From: a virus
IMG/VR virus record: IMGVR_UViG_3300025282_000041
Span: 1 to 56,023 of that record
Length of the DNA: 56,023 nucleotides
Strand: one strand, 5' to 3'
Each line of letters opens with the position of its first letter. The first letter of the stretch is position 1. The notes under the pieces were generated by a model, which was given only the letters and a program-made list of their open reading frames with translations, searched no databases and was not told the origin of the DNA. This document shows, one piece after another, positions 12,801-21,495 of this stretch. The position numbers and the translations under genes are program-made.

Positions 12801-15800
12801 GTTCCCCGGTACAGCGTACCTTGACCAACACAAGGGAGTGCCGGCCCCACCATTCTACAATCAGGATATGCAGTTGTCACCAGACATGGCACAGGGCGCT
12901 GGGAATGTACCTACCGCCACTGACACACCGGATGATGACTCTGGGTCTGGAGGGTATCTAGAGGACGGCCAGACGGTAGTTCAGACACAACCAAGTCCTG
13001 TAGTGCTACGATTCGCCCATCCTTTTGGTCGCTACGAGGATGCTCAATCAGCAACCGTCAAGACCTCCACCACCTACCTCATCTTCGGGCCGGGTCAATC
13101 TGTACCACACTTCTTCCAGACTGAGTATGACACATACTCAGCCCCTACATCCATCCGTGAGCCATCTGTAGGCATGGCTGTTGGGGGGTTGCATAGTGTC
13201 AAGATGCAACGCCCAGCAGGTGCTGTTCCCAGTTATCCGTATCACATATCTGGCCCCACTGGTGCGAATGCATTGGGATGGTATGGCACACCATCATACG
13301 CATACCTGCCCAATGAGATTAGTCATGGTCATGCCACGACATGGGCGACAGGCACAAAGACGGTGGGGTTGTATGGTTGGAGTTCAGCGATTGGGTGGAT
13401 GCCACCAACTACGGCATATCAGGTCACTAACACTGCTAGATGGCAGGGAGTAGACAACTGGGAGCCTGCTCAGGGTGACCCTAATGCAGCACAGTACAAT
13501 CAAGCAGGGGCCGAATATGGGAGATACCTGAGTGACCACTTCCTTCGTCACGATGGTAGTCTTGACATAGCCCCAACTGCCAACATTTGGTCATTTGGGT
13601 CAGTCGGCAATGCGCACCCATTCACAGCACTATCGCAGTCCATCGTGGGTGCTAGTCATGCCACCCCAGCAACTGGTGGCGCACCTACAGCCGGCCCAGT
13701 CCTTGACTTCTCCAACCTACACGCAGATGCTACCGCTGCAGACATTTCATGGCACATGGATGGTGGACATGCACCGGGCGGTCACTTCTTCGATGACCGA
13801 GTCGTACGCAACCCAAACAACTTCGGCGTGTACTCGTATCCGTGGCGACAATCGACGGACATGAATGGTACTGGGTTTGCATTCAATGCTGCATACCGTG
13901 TCGGTGACAATGCTGCCATGTTCCGAGTCGGTGCGCCCATGCTACGCCGTCTGGTTGCAGATTGGGGATACGCTCAGGACAACTACTCAGGTGGTGTCGA
14001 GGGAGATGTAGACCGCGATGTAATCATCATCGACGCAACGCGTGTGCAGAACTCAGAGGAACTAGGTGCAGTCATCTCATGTGCAATCAACGAGTGGCCG
14101 GGTTCAGGAGCGCTCAAGGCATTAGGTGGCACATTCCTACCATCATTCCAACACGCACACAAGCAGGACCGCTACTCTTGGGTCCAACTACCGATGGAGA
14201 CTCTCGCTGGTACAGGCTCATTGAACGGTCGTGCTGACCACTTGACACATGTTGGTGCAGTAAGTACTCATTTTGAAGACCCCGCCCGCGATGCTGGAAT
14301 GAGTCTGAGCATCAGCGGGTCGACCTACTACATGCCACCATCACTACCCTATGTAGGTTGGGCGAGGTTCTTCCTAGATACTGCTGGAGCGGTCCAACGG
14401 TATGTCGGAGCCGATACGAGTCTTGATACAGTCGCTAGTATGAATGACCGAGGATTTTATGGGTTCTATCGTGGTGTCGCTCGTAGTGATGACACCGGAG
14501 TAAAAGCAACTGGAGCAAATCGTTCCATCTTCATCGGTCGAAACTATCGAACTGGTATGCGTATCGTAGAAGACCCAACTGTGGATGCCACAAAGCGAAC
14601 CATATCTGGGCCGGGAAGCACCTATCCGGGTCACATATATCTGGAACCTGCTTGCCATGTTGTGACACCAGATGCTGCGGGCGACAAGGCTCCTGTCATG
14701 CACATCTGGACAAAGACTGGCAACCACCGATGGGACAATGGTGGTATATCCAATCAGTTATCCCAATTGTTCTCTGTTGGAGACTCATCATTGTCCACCA
14801 CACAGAAGTATGTGTGGGATGCATTGGCAGGGACTCATGTACACTTCAATGGCCTGACCGATGCGATAGACCGGACACGACCCATTGGTGCCATTGGATG
14901 GCATGGGGAGCGATACTCAATGCTCAACTCACTGGGTATAGTGGAGAAGGGATACTGGGGCATCAGTCGAGGTTTGGGCGCATGGCATCCATTCCTGTCA
15001 TTCTCACCATATGGAAGCGGGTTGAACTGTCACTATTCCAACTACATCGGTCAGTACAGTACCACAGCAGCAGCAGCAGCAGCAGTACAGTACGGTTCTG
15101 GATGGATGAACAACATGAACAAGACGAAGGGAACCCATGAACATCACTTTGTCGTCATCAGCCATGAAGGAGAACTACCGTTGATTGCCCGCGCTGACAG
15201 GTTGGGACAAAGTGGGTGTGGTGACTTCTTGAGTGGGATATGGGATACAGCACCCGGAGGTAGTTCAATGACACCACCCGGCTTTGCTGACACCAATAAC
15301 ACAGCCGTACTACCGCGAGCAGAGAGCCTCCTTCGCACGACTGCATGGAGTAATGACATCCACAATCCAAGTAGATACTGGTGTCCAGCCAATGGTGGGC
15401 CATATGTGGAGGCACAGGTCGTAGCCGGGATGGACAACCCCACCACTAACAACACCAAGAGGACCAATATGAAGTGGGGGGCTGTGAACAATGACGGTGC
15501 CGACAACGCACTTGCAGACAACTGTGCGGCCCAGACTGGTGACCTGTTCACATCCAAGGAATGGTTGGGTATGGCCAATGCCCTATATCAAGACACGAAT
15601 GGGTTGGGTGGGATACGAGATGGCTCAGCATTCCCCGGCATATTCGATGCTGACAATGAGCCACACCGATATTGGCATGACCCCCTTAGCAACACCGGAA
15701 AAACATCATCATTGAACTTCGGCGTGAACCACATAGTCTGGAAGCGCATGGATGGTGGCAACCTATCACTACCTGCACCCAACGCCCGAGGTCTTGGAGC

Positions 15801-18800
15801 AGTACCTTGGACATGGCGCAAGCAAAGCGGCACCACCAACTACTACAAGACTGGTGAGACAACCTATGGCAACTGTCGGTTCTCGTTTGAGACGACCAAC
15901 AGCGCCATGTTCCCTGTCATCCAAGCACAGGAACTGGCACACCCACAACTGGCTGAGCGATTCCCTCATCTAGTCAGGAACGCACTCATCATCCCCAACG
16001 AGGACATCCAGTTTGAAAGCATGGTTGTCATTGATGACACAGGGCAAGAACACACCATCGAGGGTGGCTCCCCGTTCGGAAGCATCATTCGTGACTTCAA
16101 GGAGATATCTGACAGGTCAACCGAAGGCCTAGCACCTGCCCTTGGAGGGTCAGGCAACAGTCCGAACATGCGCATCCAGTTGCCAGACCCAAACACCATC
16201 CCCGGCAACATCGTGGTGCGCTCCGGGTTCGACCGCCTACAGGCATACCAGAATGAGTCAATCGGCACTGGTGGGCTTCAGCATCCCGGCCAACCAACCT
16301 CATTCGTATCCAAGGCATTCGATGGCAGTGGCCCAGATGTGGCTACATGGCCGACTTGGGAAAACAATAATTGGGAACAGATTTCAGTGGGACCGAGCAA
16401 TAACTCAGCAGACTCAAAGGAGATTGGCACCTCGCATGACTTCCCAGATTCATTCCAGACTGGTTGGGACGGTGCCACAAACGATGCACCACTACAGACG
16501 GCATACGAACCCCATGACCGCACTCTCTACTTTCACATCACCAAGATGGACATATCCTACAGCAAGCGTGAGGATGTTGGCTCAGTTGAGTTCCTGCATC
16601 GGACACCTGTAGGTGGCAGTGCAACCAACCTCGTGGTGCGTGACAACATCACCGTCAATCAGACTGTGTTCACTGGCGTCGAACTTGTGTATGATGGAAC
16701 AGTACACTATGCGACTGTGAGTGGTCTTACATCAGGCCCAGTATTTGGTAATCTAGATGAACAACTCAATGATGGGACAGGGCGATGGTTCTTGGTGGCC
16801 ACCAACTCAGCGGGCAAGGTAGCCATCGCATCCTATACGGGCATCACCACTGGCTCCACCAAGTTCACTGGTGTTGTGTTCGGGCCGGGGTGGGATTCTA
16901 CATTTGATGACGCTACCATCCATCCATCTTACTACACACCTGCAGGAACCACCCGCCTGTTTGCTGCCCGTCGACTGCGTGACCATGCTGAGATAAGCGG
17001 TGACAGCCCAGACATGCCACGCATCGAATGGCACAAGTTGAATGCCGGTACTTCTGACAATCCCTACACCCTCATCACTGCACCCAAGTTGACGCCCATG
17101 CCCATTCCACGCATGGGTCACCACTATGTGAATGCGACAATGGCCATGATGCCGGGTCACTTGGCACACCCATTGTATCAAGGTCTATACCGTGACCACC
17201 TAGCCTGTGCTGGTTCAGCCTACGCATCGCTTGATAGCAATATAGATGAGAACAGCGGTAATGCGAACGCCCTCCCAACTATGGACCCCAACATCTGGTT
17301 CTCCAACCTGACACCGAACTATGCACCATCTGACATCCACGGTGGGGCATTCACACTGATGACTGAGACCAAGGTTCGGTTCGACGGGTATGGCATCCTC
17401 GCCTCTTCTGGTGTAGCAGGGGTGGTGAACAGCAAGGGTGGCCATGTCATCATATTGGAGGCAGCCAACCAACACACCCAGACCTCTCACTTCCCTGACC
17501 CATTAGAGGTGGGGGCATACCAAATCATTATCCAACCCAACATTTTCAGCCAGCAAATCACTGGATTCCATGAGAACACACCGTTTGGCGACACAACCTC
17601 GCCTCGTAATGCAGCAGATGGTGCTTTTGAGGCAGACCTTGAATTGAACCTTACTGGCCAACAGGTGGCAACTGTTGTCGGTGTCGTACATGACTGGGCC
17701 ACCTATGGTGGTAGCAGTCTAATCCTAGCAGACACCGTATCCGCTGATGTGAGAGGATGTGAAATCTACATCAATGAAGTCATGCTGGACATCGACCCTG
17801 CACCGGGTCAGCAATTCACCTCACTACCACCATTGGCGAACTTCAATCCGTTGGGTGTGAACGAGACGATGAGTCCTCCCTTCACTCGTCGTTCGCTGCC
17901 ATATCATCCTACCGCGTTCAAGCGAGCCACACCGGGGTACACCTTGACCATCCCTTGGTGGGCCATCGGTGTGCAGACTGGCAACTATTCTGGTCTCACC
18001 TTGTTCGGCGTGGATGACTACTATCTGTTCAATCGCTCCACACTTGGTGCCATCAGCGCCCAAATCACACTCGCCGGTTATCCCACTCACTTCTATGAAC
18101 CATACACTCGTGAACTGCAGAGCCTCAACCCACGATGTAAGGTTGTAGCCAACCCCACTGCCGCCGCTAGTGTCACCCTGTCTGTTGATGACAACGCTCT
18201 GTTCCCATTGAACGGTGCGACATACGGGCGCAAGGTTGTCACGATTGATTCCGCTGGCACAGAGCACTTTGCAACATACACGGCTCGTGGGACCAGTGGG
18301 GCATCCACTGGGGATACAGACAGGTTCCTCGTATTCACCCCGGCAGATGGGCTAGGTGCATCCTCCCCCATATGGAATGTATTGACCAGTAGTCACAGCC
18401 TCTACAATGGGGGTACCCTCCGGTTGATGGGCGCGCACAACAACTTCTCACCGGGCGATAATTACACTGACCAGACCATCAGCCCACTACCACGCACACT
18501 ACCACAGTTGTTGTCCGGCACCAGAGACACCAACAGCCTTCACATGGCCGATGCATACCTGTGCATGTGGCATCACAATCTGGGTCGCCCATACACCAAG
18601 TTATCCGATGGGTCACACGCCAGAGGTCGGAATGATGCATACCCACCAGTCAACAAGAAGCCGTACAACATCATGCCCGAATCGTTTGAGATGGTTCACT
18701 ACCACGAGTTCTCGTATGCCATCAGCAACGGCCCATTCGCACTTGGCATGAAGGGAATGTCCCACAGGTCTGTAAGTGGTACATCGACAGGTGCATGGGA

Positions 18801-21495
18801 TAATGCCAACCATCGTGCGACACTAACAGGAGGTCATGTGAACAACTTTGGAGCAGATGGTGGGACATTTGATGGGTTCTATCTTGAGTGTGGTGGTGCG
18901 AGGGCATACACTGCTCCCGGCACTGTGACATTCACCATTACATATGGCACCAACAGGTTGACTGCAACTAGTGGTGGGACTAGTGTCCTTACCACATTTG
19001 AGGCCAAGGTCATATCTGGTGCGGTGCTAAATCTCATCCAACCATCACTTACCAATGCGCCAGAGGACCCCGACTCAGTCGCACCCATAGCGCCAACGGT
19101 GATGCCATCAGGTGCCAAGTTCTTCTATGGTGGGTTCTGGCCCGGAGGGACACGATACGGAGCCAGTGCATCACGGTTGGACATGTGGGGTGATGTCGAG
19201 CGAGGCTGGAATGTAGCCGACCCATTCTCTGGGTCATGCATAGCGTACACGGCCCAGTATAATGCTGGACCGGCACTAGACCCAATGGAGATACGAACAG
19301 ACCAGACGGTGACTGCAGCATGGGCCAACTTCCCAACCACACCGAACGACGGTGTTCCTTGGACGCGGAACTACTGCTTTGGCTATCGGTTCTCGGTGCG
19401 TCAGCCATACAATCGACCCAAGTGGGCTATCGCAATCAAGAGCGTTGCAGATGCAGCATCAGGCTCACATAGCAATGGTCACTACGCATACTTCAACGGG
19501 CCATTCGTTCAAGCGGAGAGTGGTACTTGGACAAGTCGTGCAGTCACGCCAAACAATGACACAGCGACCCTTGCGAATGGGACGATAACAGGCATCATTG
19601 AGAGACAGACGAATGCATCTGCGTTGCTCAGCCATGACCTCCCCACTTGGCAGGTCAGGTATAGCGATGGTCGTCGCATGACCAGACCGTTCGGTTGCCC
19701 CATCCGAGTCCTACGAAACGATGACAAGTCAAGGCGGCTGTTCCCCGGCGACCATATAGGCAAGAGCATCGAAGACCTCGTGAAGGCAAACATGTACTAT
19801 GTGGTCGACTGGTGGGGCAACACCACAGGTGAGGATGTCCGCCGATTCCCTGTGCGTGGGTTCGGAGTGCGACCGGCATTCGACCCGGAGGCATGGAGGT
19901 ATGTCCTACCATTCCCACTACCTGCCACATCACTGTTCTTCATGCATCCAGACACAGTGCAGCCACCGTCTGTGCAACAAGGCAATCGCAATGAATCCAA
20001 CAACGCCGTCTTCGATGCGGTCAGTAGTTACTACACCAAACTAGCAGACTTCTTCAACCCGATTGACAGTGTTCGTGTTGGTGACCGAGGTGATGGGCGA
20101 GGCTCCAGATACCCGGTGTTCTTCAACGAGTACATACTGCAGGATGTGGACACCACTATGAACCCAATAGGTATGGTGATGTCATATCACACTGCAGAAC
20201 CTCCATTCACCACCGGCCTGTTGCGACCACGCAACGATGCGCTACAGGACTACGAGGTGCCTCGTGGAATCAGTGGTCGTCTTGGCATATCAGACACCGA
20301 TGGGCTGTTGAAGCCCGAGGGCATGGTCGGAGCGAATGTCGAACAGATATCTGGGGTGTTTGGAGCAGAGGGATTATCGTTCTATGACCCCGTATCTCGC
20401 TTGTCACCACGCATCGGGTTGGATTCCATGACCGTCACCGAGGCCAGTGACAATGACCCACGAAACTACATTGTTCAGGCAACACAGGCAACCAGCCTAC
20501 ACACAGACCGTGAAGTAGGGCAACGGTACATATTCCAAGGTTCGTTTGAAACTATTGACCTGTACAGTTCATCAGGAGTAGGGACTATCGGTGCAGGGAT
20601 AACCCACCTTGACATGTCTAAGACAGCGGGTACTGATGTGTGGGCCGATGGTGAGGGTGGTGTGCTACGATTCAACAACGCTCATGGTGTATCTCCGATG
20701 GGAGGCAACTACATCATGGAGGTGTCTAGCCATGTGGAGCCATTCAATGACTACAACTGGGGCATAGACACAGCCAATGCTGCGTATGTACTAAGCACCT
20801 TCGGGCCAACATCGAACCCATATCAAGGGAATGCCACAGCCGGTGTGAATGACCCAATGCGACGAAGGACGAATGCCACAGACAAGACAATCCGATTCCT
20901 ACTCCGAGTGTGCATGACACTTGACAGTCGCCATATAGCATTGTTCAGGCCACGAGGCCCAGCAACATTGAAGGGACCCCAATCATCTAGCCATGCAACA
21001 TTCTTTAAGATGACAGGGGGTTGTCGATATGGGCTGTTCAACTATGATATGCCCAATGCTCGGGCAGTGACCAGTGGGAGATATGTCCAGACAACAAACC
21101 CATCACCAACCAGTGGGCCATATGTAGCATCGTACATCCCAGACCACAAAGGGGGTACTTCTTTCAGTAGCAACAAGTCTCATGGCCCATATATTCGTGG
21201 GGCAGGTGTAGATGGAACGACACCAACACTGGCAGATGCCGTTGCTCGTCTCATCATCAGCGAGAACACACTGCAGCACTACCGTTCCGACGCATCACGA
21301 CGCCAAGGCACCGAGGACGATGATGGTGATGTGACGGTGAGGTATGACTACACGGTGGAGCCAAGGCACAGTCAGACGCTACACCCGAAGGGTGAAGATG
21401 CGACAACCGACTTCAATACGGCAGACCATGATGACGATACACCAGATGATTACTATGCTACAGGCACTGGGAGCCTCAGGACGGTGGACTACTGA
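3853..21495 (+). CDS. Giant LamG-containing tail fibre/adhesin (5,880 aa)
   Basis: One uninterrupted frame of 17.6 kb encodes a protein of about 630 kDa. ATG 3853 is preferred because it follows the previous stop by one base and gives the sensible start MTLIGKTSHALFFNG. The first 260 residues form a LamG/concanavalin A-like jelly roll: FTIEAWVIPDCGG, then YHIVGVFTGEQVKLYVNGE, then LYIGGKGGEFRGTIEGLHI. The rest is rich in Gly, Asn, Thr, His, Tyr and Trp and looks like beta-structured modules. A 73-residue module occurs twice, about 4,300 residues apart, and a GCA x6 run at 15067-15084 encodes six alanines. There is no signal peptide, and no enzymatic motif was seen. Between tape measure and hub genes, a very long fibre or host-adhesion protein is the most likely role. 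Function is inference; the continuous frame is certain. Confidence 0.75.
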   Translation: MTLIGKTSHALFFNGVSDAVVVPQALFSKTGMNVGVGGKSSVTTTGHTRMTEGVQSEHTTLGRITQSFTIEAWVIPDCGGVIASKEGMFDLRMGEVGTPGPAQFMVQVFNANLGQQTITVSSASPFIAASAQNGWDGIVYPTHGNDSLQGTFNRFNGSKNNESALNRNHRELYHIVGVFTGEQVKLYVNGELVASQKLQQKMPLNHNANDLYIGGKGGEFRGTIEGLHIRRGFNESAIRPAPIIASGDTIALWRFEEPVEVPSLELNLNVAATASTSASGSTLTINNAQGKLLVEYLTGQTPTEDTIVALDGAPYTNGKYQVSTAGAIQAPDHLPINLLINPTGVDEKTGVAYQTSPPERVRLKTVTWDSDGTTNTTLQVYSIHLDFSNSTTTGLRGLLHAHAAFDATNQKALGSMMVVINSDLLVDSGTGKPLRPPGYGTQAIDRTGQMVIDEVGANHGFMFNQQLATNTTTNPYAFNWGASAIPDGFQAGHTGRHLYSHVTGHPFLRHLPPAEEEVVVQRIDGDNDRFSASFDGAATGLKDQLPIGSIVDIHRQGYMGKTMTVESSSTITAMTSGGAAVENGMVGVDSTQRNLIAIGGAGFNPTPFLLKGHALLDENISNATYDLHLTPEDEPRVAILEVPGLSANNIAPYVEIHYNAIDLKGSTIQYAASGIATTGWDNVNHRATLATNAVKAFGAHNDTFDGYYLTCGGERAYGSTGTVTFTVNHTNNRLDATGGGASVLAAFEAQVNAAGALIQLELRGPALCVTKTIPDAATIITGTTQVADLIQTAITAGTTIHAPGGMIRIDDKDIGTGSVTMDDHRLVGDNTGGTTFEIELDKSMIPSNHMPNASTDSPQLPPQGVVASHVATTTHPSTYHKLIVRPLQSGASAKARFDPPVTTAPNQFILSPLVEASSNANGAFDTPASNHRTHLHESYDIIDNWVEGKSRVFVVQPTIRSRTMQLSKFVGSETNFTDTNFVSIEYLLMRGRIKSFQDVRTTKRSLLVRGIGLMDDVKGVQASFTGDASPDSHPVKEISPGGPVVAVSLGGPGQGAINTKPTYDPSPIARIGWNTRRPCGATISAVDVGSVPKTIYVQPMNNNSESLATWGHICFPPGSGSGGTGIARIHLANGASAAYYDIIGRNFAFDTTDTNMVGWFINADGTTESTFANWVAINTAVNGKNIYVDPYIGDDTVCEDGTTIQDRLFQKLGSVTHDYQLGTQYASTRALVEIPLFPYHFFEDRDKGIFPGPDNSMRINLDATLTAQNWCPNPVGRRPCGGGIAGTDTTVVGPYGYQFTQELVTKGTIATSTISKQSGHGNQPRLFVDNIDIFPDANDWDDEISINRRGGGTITANKVFLENGEWAYYCGKASNYLILLDNDTGESNARSGQFFESLEVGMRVSPTMQTFDDNVVSIADDNRYSVSEAQEFRSPYYHDMANVQTQGGNVDYGLKQYVSAVEFKDGPRENPHLPKLQPGRWSGNVKHYGHAGGVSTILVSDDELFPEIGAMLRYGAKTIFDWKVLNLRTGAYLAINYTTTFAVGGSSANPLGSASGFAAQTWHPRGFHKILTVKNWTSYAAAVVPADIKEGDDLLLVSLEVNPNNGPVSPGAYADTFPKVIDDAVLNASWLFPYASGGLRSGDTVWMNMHYTNPHATEGMFCKSRGVLDEGKVWNGFNGGSGLMTTRSRSSTPLENFLIGNTCRETAENFAQHVNKTIELNLKNMSHPSVGRIVAFVDPYLSKDTHARVLLYDVKGDRELVAFNDLHMQVQSSPDAIKIDNLDVAYGFTSQQLGKDSSKAYTTSDGGGIDSHASTGYLLSPKVRGPTGTSTFIEGAYAHIDQVVLNVDRNDNTDTSSNALMKWELTNLFKRNYEQGPTRMPSTCSNGRMPLRTQDAACCLSEAQNYHGQGLQDETEAGAFWTPAHAHAATAVRFNSITFDTPNGTRAIPAFLCLKGIRAVDSTTTDADLSNLPHWKQMDFVRRLSIDLGEIGLKEGVTNIESAAREIVRYINQAGAKQGRSNIRRPPDQYPGKSLDGDPAFAHIAADYAVTGSTHDPASFWDDEAFSSYDRGSHMGYLRAHIGRVIEDTDGVEGFTVVIHSTIPGATGRNFCAWLDNSRGQAPYKPQFLVGHGGRFRNFYCQPDEKWGECMHPAPMPIDKNGKPFAPITTLHEMTLSSEPSTHVDDTQNRSPTVQESFVATEGTATVTNISGNIGAGSASNTVGSETNLHNEAHIIQGLRVGTQAHAQINCGGLVASGIPGWSPDLGTWGFGDGENSRAHSIYSSNGPSAYTTHVPSGDMIDVGDSQMYAFQFTDHLKRNHNIRMVYKQYGKVFSSINTKLPSSLENEVVIWFDDRNVGDGGFTIGKHMKGIGDAANRIKTGHDWKTGVALSTIGNQNYCGNRWNGVPAHEGAYAVTVVKPAAGATTLRLQSGAGTVGSFGRDNAGIWHDLPDGTVDVLGYLGFPKENGVMQVSVPKTGTLKEMGNSGYFVSYTHRTTAGKAGPHSFFGCEGLDTTGLKDFAAGVIGPTQYTDAQAPVCISPTPNWTTLVTDELIAAAVEYALTMGDPNSDEVGATSFDCTEMYTGDGRTFGEWGVSSTAIRVKAYSNTTEVIAPRHLFEVNRQPDWGILDAHVHETQVSTTISGTAYLSPIGALATSASTRGLLNSVIDAGQQLSCGYIPKTVLHITTRYRGTNANTATPVIIDSDNNPINTDIWKQNLRGERYTYWPGDHILPRAENPATIVDGNTAASTWTITLTDSATYGVHQAFHFAPVGRAKAEDVNTISPAGSTHVPFYTTPNLGEDASYSERYTVWFSDREWCSVEAYALDVGPVTDDYGARHKHVFNRDIFAGAGVLTAARQNSESEDFDSLVDAAIGQDMCVLALWGNRPLLDGMRTTGSNKQAEPYVYFRGARDSPDHSVPLYFGGGFSGAVMDINDGTQNDYTDFYTHPYSSGPTGCAGIQNANELMGSHCILDTTAMLAMFPGTAYLDQHKGVPAPPFYNQDMQLSPDMAQGAGNVPTATDTPDDDSGSGGYLEDGQTVVQTQPSPVVLRFAHPFGRYEDAQSATVKTSTTYLIFGPGQSVPHFFQTEYDTYSAPTSIREPSVGMAVGGLHSVKMQRPAGAVPSYPYHISGPTGANALGWYGTPSYAYLPNEISHGHATTWATGTKTVGLYGWSSAIGWMPPTTAYQVTNTARWQGVDNWEPAQGDPNAAQYNQAGAEYGRYLSDHFLRHDGSLDIAPTANIWSFGSVGNAHPFTALSQSIVGASHATPATGGAPTAGPVLDFSNLHADATAADISWHMDGGHAPGGHFFDDRVVRNPNNFGVYSYPWRQSTDMNGTGFAFNAAYRVGDNAAMFRVGAPMLRRLVADWGYAQDNYSGGVEGDVDRDVIIIDATRVQNSEELGAVISCAINEWPGSGALKALGGTFLPSFQHAHKQDRYSWVQLPMETLAGTGSLNGRADHLTHVGAVSTHFEDPARDAGMSLSISGSTYYMPPSLPYVGWARFFLDTAGAVQRYVGADTSLDTVASMNDRGFYGFYRGVARSDDTGVKATGANRSIFIGRNYRTGMRIVEDPTVDATKRTISGPGSTYPGHIYLEPACHVVTPDAAGDKAPVMHIWTKTGNHRWDNGGISNQLSQLFSVGDSSLSTTQKYVWDALAGTHVHFNGLTDAIDRTRPIGAIGWHGERYSMLNSLGIVEKGYWGISRGLGAWHPFLSFSPYGSGLNCHYSNYIGQYSTTAAAAAAVQYGSGWMNNMNKTKGTHEHHFVVISHEGELPLIARADRLGQSGCGDFLSGIWDTAPGGSSMTPPGFADTNNTAVLPRAESLLRTTAWSNDIHNPSRYWCPANGGPYVEAQVVAGMDNPTTNNTKRTNMKWGAVNNDGADNALADNCAAQTGDLFTSKEWLGMANALYQDTNGLGGIRDGSAFPGIFDADNEPHRYWHDPLSNTGKTSSLNFGVNHIVWKRMDGGNLSLPAPNARGLGAVPWTWRKQSGTTNYYKTGETTYGNCRFSFETTNSAMFPVIQAQELAHPQLAERFPHLVRNALIIPNEDIQFESMVVIDDTGQEHTIEGGSPFGSIIRDFKEISDRSTEGLAPALGGSGNSPNMRIQLPDPNTIPGNIVVRSGFDRLQAYQNESIGTGGLQHPGQPTSFVSKAFDGSGPDVATWPTWENNNWEQISVGPSNNSADSKEIGTSHDFPDSFQTGWDGATNDAPLQTAYEPHDRTLYFHITKMDISYSKREDVGSVEFLHRTPVGGSATNLVVRDNITVNQTVFTGVELVYDGTVHYATVSGLTSGPVFGNLDEQLNDGTGRWFLVATNSAGKVAIASYTGITTGSTKFTGVVFGPGWDSTFDDATIHPSYYTPAGTTRLFAARRLRDHAEISGDSPDMPRIEWHKLNAGTSDNPYTLITAPKLTPMPIPRMGHHYVNATMAMMPGHLAHPLYQGLYRDHLACAGSAYASLDSNIDENSGNANALPTMDPNIWFSNLTPNYAPSDIHGGAFTLMTETKVRFDGYGILASSGVAGVVNSKGGHVIILEAANQHTQTSHFPDPLEVGAYQIIIQPNIFSQQITGFHENTPFGDTTSPRNAADGAFEADLELNLTGQQVATVVGVVHDWATYGGSSLILADTVSADVRGCEIYINEVMLDIDPAPGQQFTSLPPLANFNPLGVNETMSPPFTRRSLPYHPTAFKRATPGYTLTIPWWAIGVQTGNYSGLTLFGVDDYYLFNRSTLGAISAQITLAGYPTHFYEPYTRELQSLNPRCKVVANPTAAASVTLSVDDNALFPLNGATYGRKVVTIDSAGTEHFATYTARGTSGASTGDTDRFLVFTPADGLGASSPIWNVLTSSHSLYNGGTLRLMGAHNNFSPGDNYTDQTISPLPRTLPQLLSGTRDTNSLHMADAYLCMWHHNLGRPYTKLSDGSHARGRNDAYPPVNKKPYNIMPESFEMVHYHEFSYAISNGPFALGMKGMSHRSVSGTSTGAWDNANHRATLTGGHVNNFGADGGTFDGFYLECGGARAYTAPGTVTFTITYGTNRLTATSGGTSVLTTFEAKVISGAVLNLIQPSLTNAPEDPDSVAPIAPTVMPSGAKFFYGGFWPGGTRYGASASRLDMWGDVERGWNVADPFSGSCIAYTAQYNAGPALDPMEIRTDQTVTAAWANFPTTPNDGVPWTRNYCFGYRFSVRQPYNRPKWAIAIKSVADAASGSHSNGHYAYFNGPFVQAESGTWTSRAVTPNNDTATLANGTITGIIERQTNASALLSHDLPTWQVRYSDGRRMTRPFGCPIRVLRNDDKSRRLFPGDHIGKSIEDLVKANMYYVVDWWGNTTGEDVRRFPVRGFGVRPAFDPEAWRYVLPFPLPATSLFFMHPDTVQPPSVQQGNRNESNNAVFDAVSSYYTKLADFFNPIDSVRVGDRGDGRGSRYPVFFNEYILQDVDTTMNPIGMVMSYHTAEPPFTTGLLRPRNDALQDYEVPRGISGRLGISDTDGLLKPEGMVGANVEQISGVFGAEGLSFYDPVSRLSPRIGLDSMTVTEASDNDPRNYIVQATQATSLHTDREVGQRYIFQGSFETIDLYSSSGVGTIGAGITHLDMSKTAGTDVWADGEGGVLRFNNAHGVSPMGGNYIMEVSSHVEPFNDYNWGIDTANAAYVLSTFGPTSNPYQGNATAGVNDPMRRRTNATDKTIRFLLRVCMTLDSRHIALFRPRGPATLKGPQSSSHATFFKMTGGCRYGLFNYDMPNARAVTSGRYVQTTNPSPTSGPYVASYIPDHKGGTSFSSNKSHGPYIRGAGVDGTTPTLADAVARLIISENTLQHYRSDASRRQGTEDDDGDVTVRYDYTVEPRHSQTLHPKGEDATTDFNTADHDDDTPDDYYATGTGSLRTVDY
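5887..6105 (+). repeat. Giant-protein internal module, copy 1
   Basis: Encodes residues of about 679-751 of the giant protein, running from GWDNVNHRATL to FEAQV. About two thirds of positions are identical, without gaps, to copy 2 at 18793-19011, including the shared cores DNxNHRATL, TFDGxYLxCGG, RAY and GTVTFT. Both copies are exactly 219 bp long, so the match is an ungapped module duplication. Confidence 0.85.
18793..19011 (+). repeat. Giant-protein internal module, copy 2
   Basis: Encodes the second 73-residue module (AWDNANHRATL to FEAKV). The codons differ from copy 1 at many positions, so the duplication is old at the DNA level. Its cysteine and the GG-x-RAY core are kept, implying a folded domain rather than low-complexity resemblance. 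Confidence 0.85.

Noticed and set aside
15067-15084. GCA x6 trinucleotide run
   Set aside because: A short alanine microsatellite inside the giant gene. It could vary in length but keeps frame and shows no wider structure.
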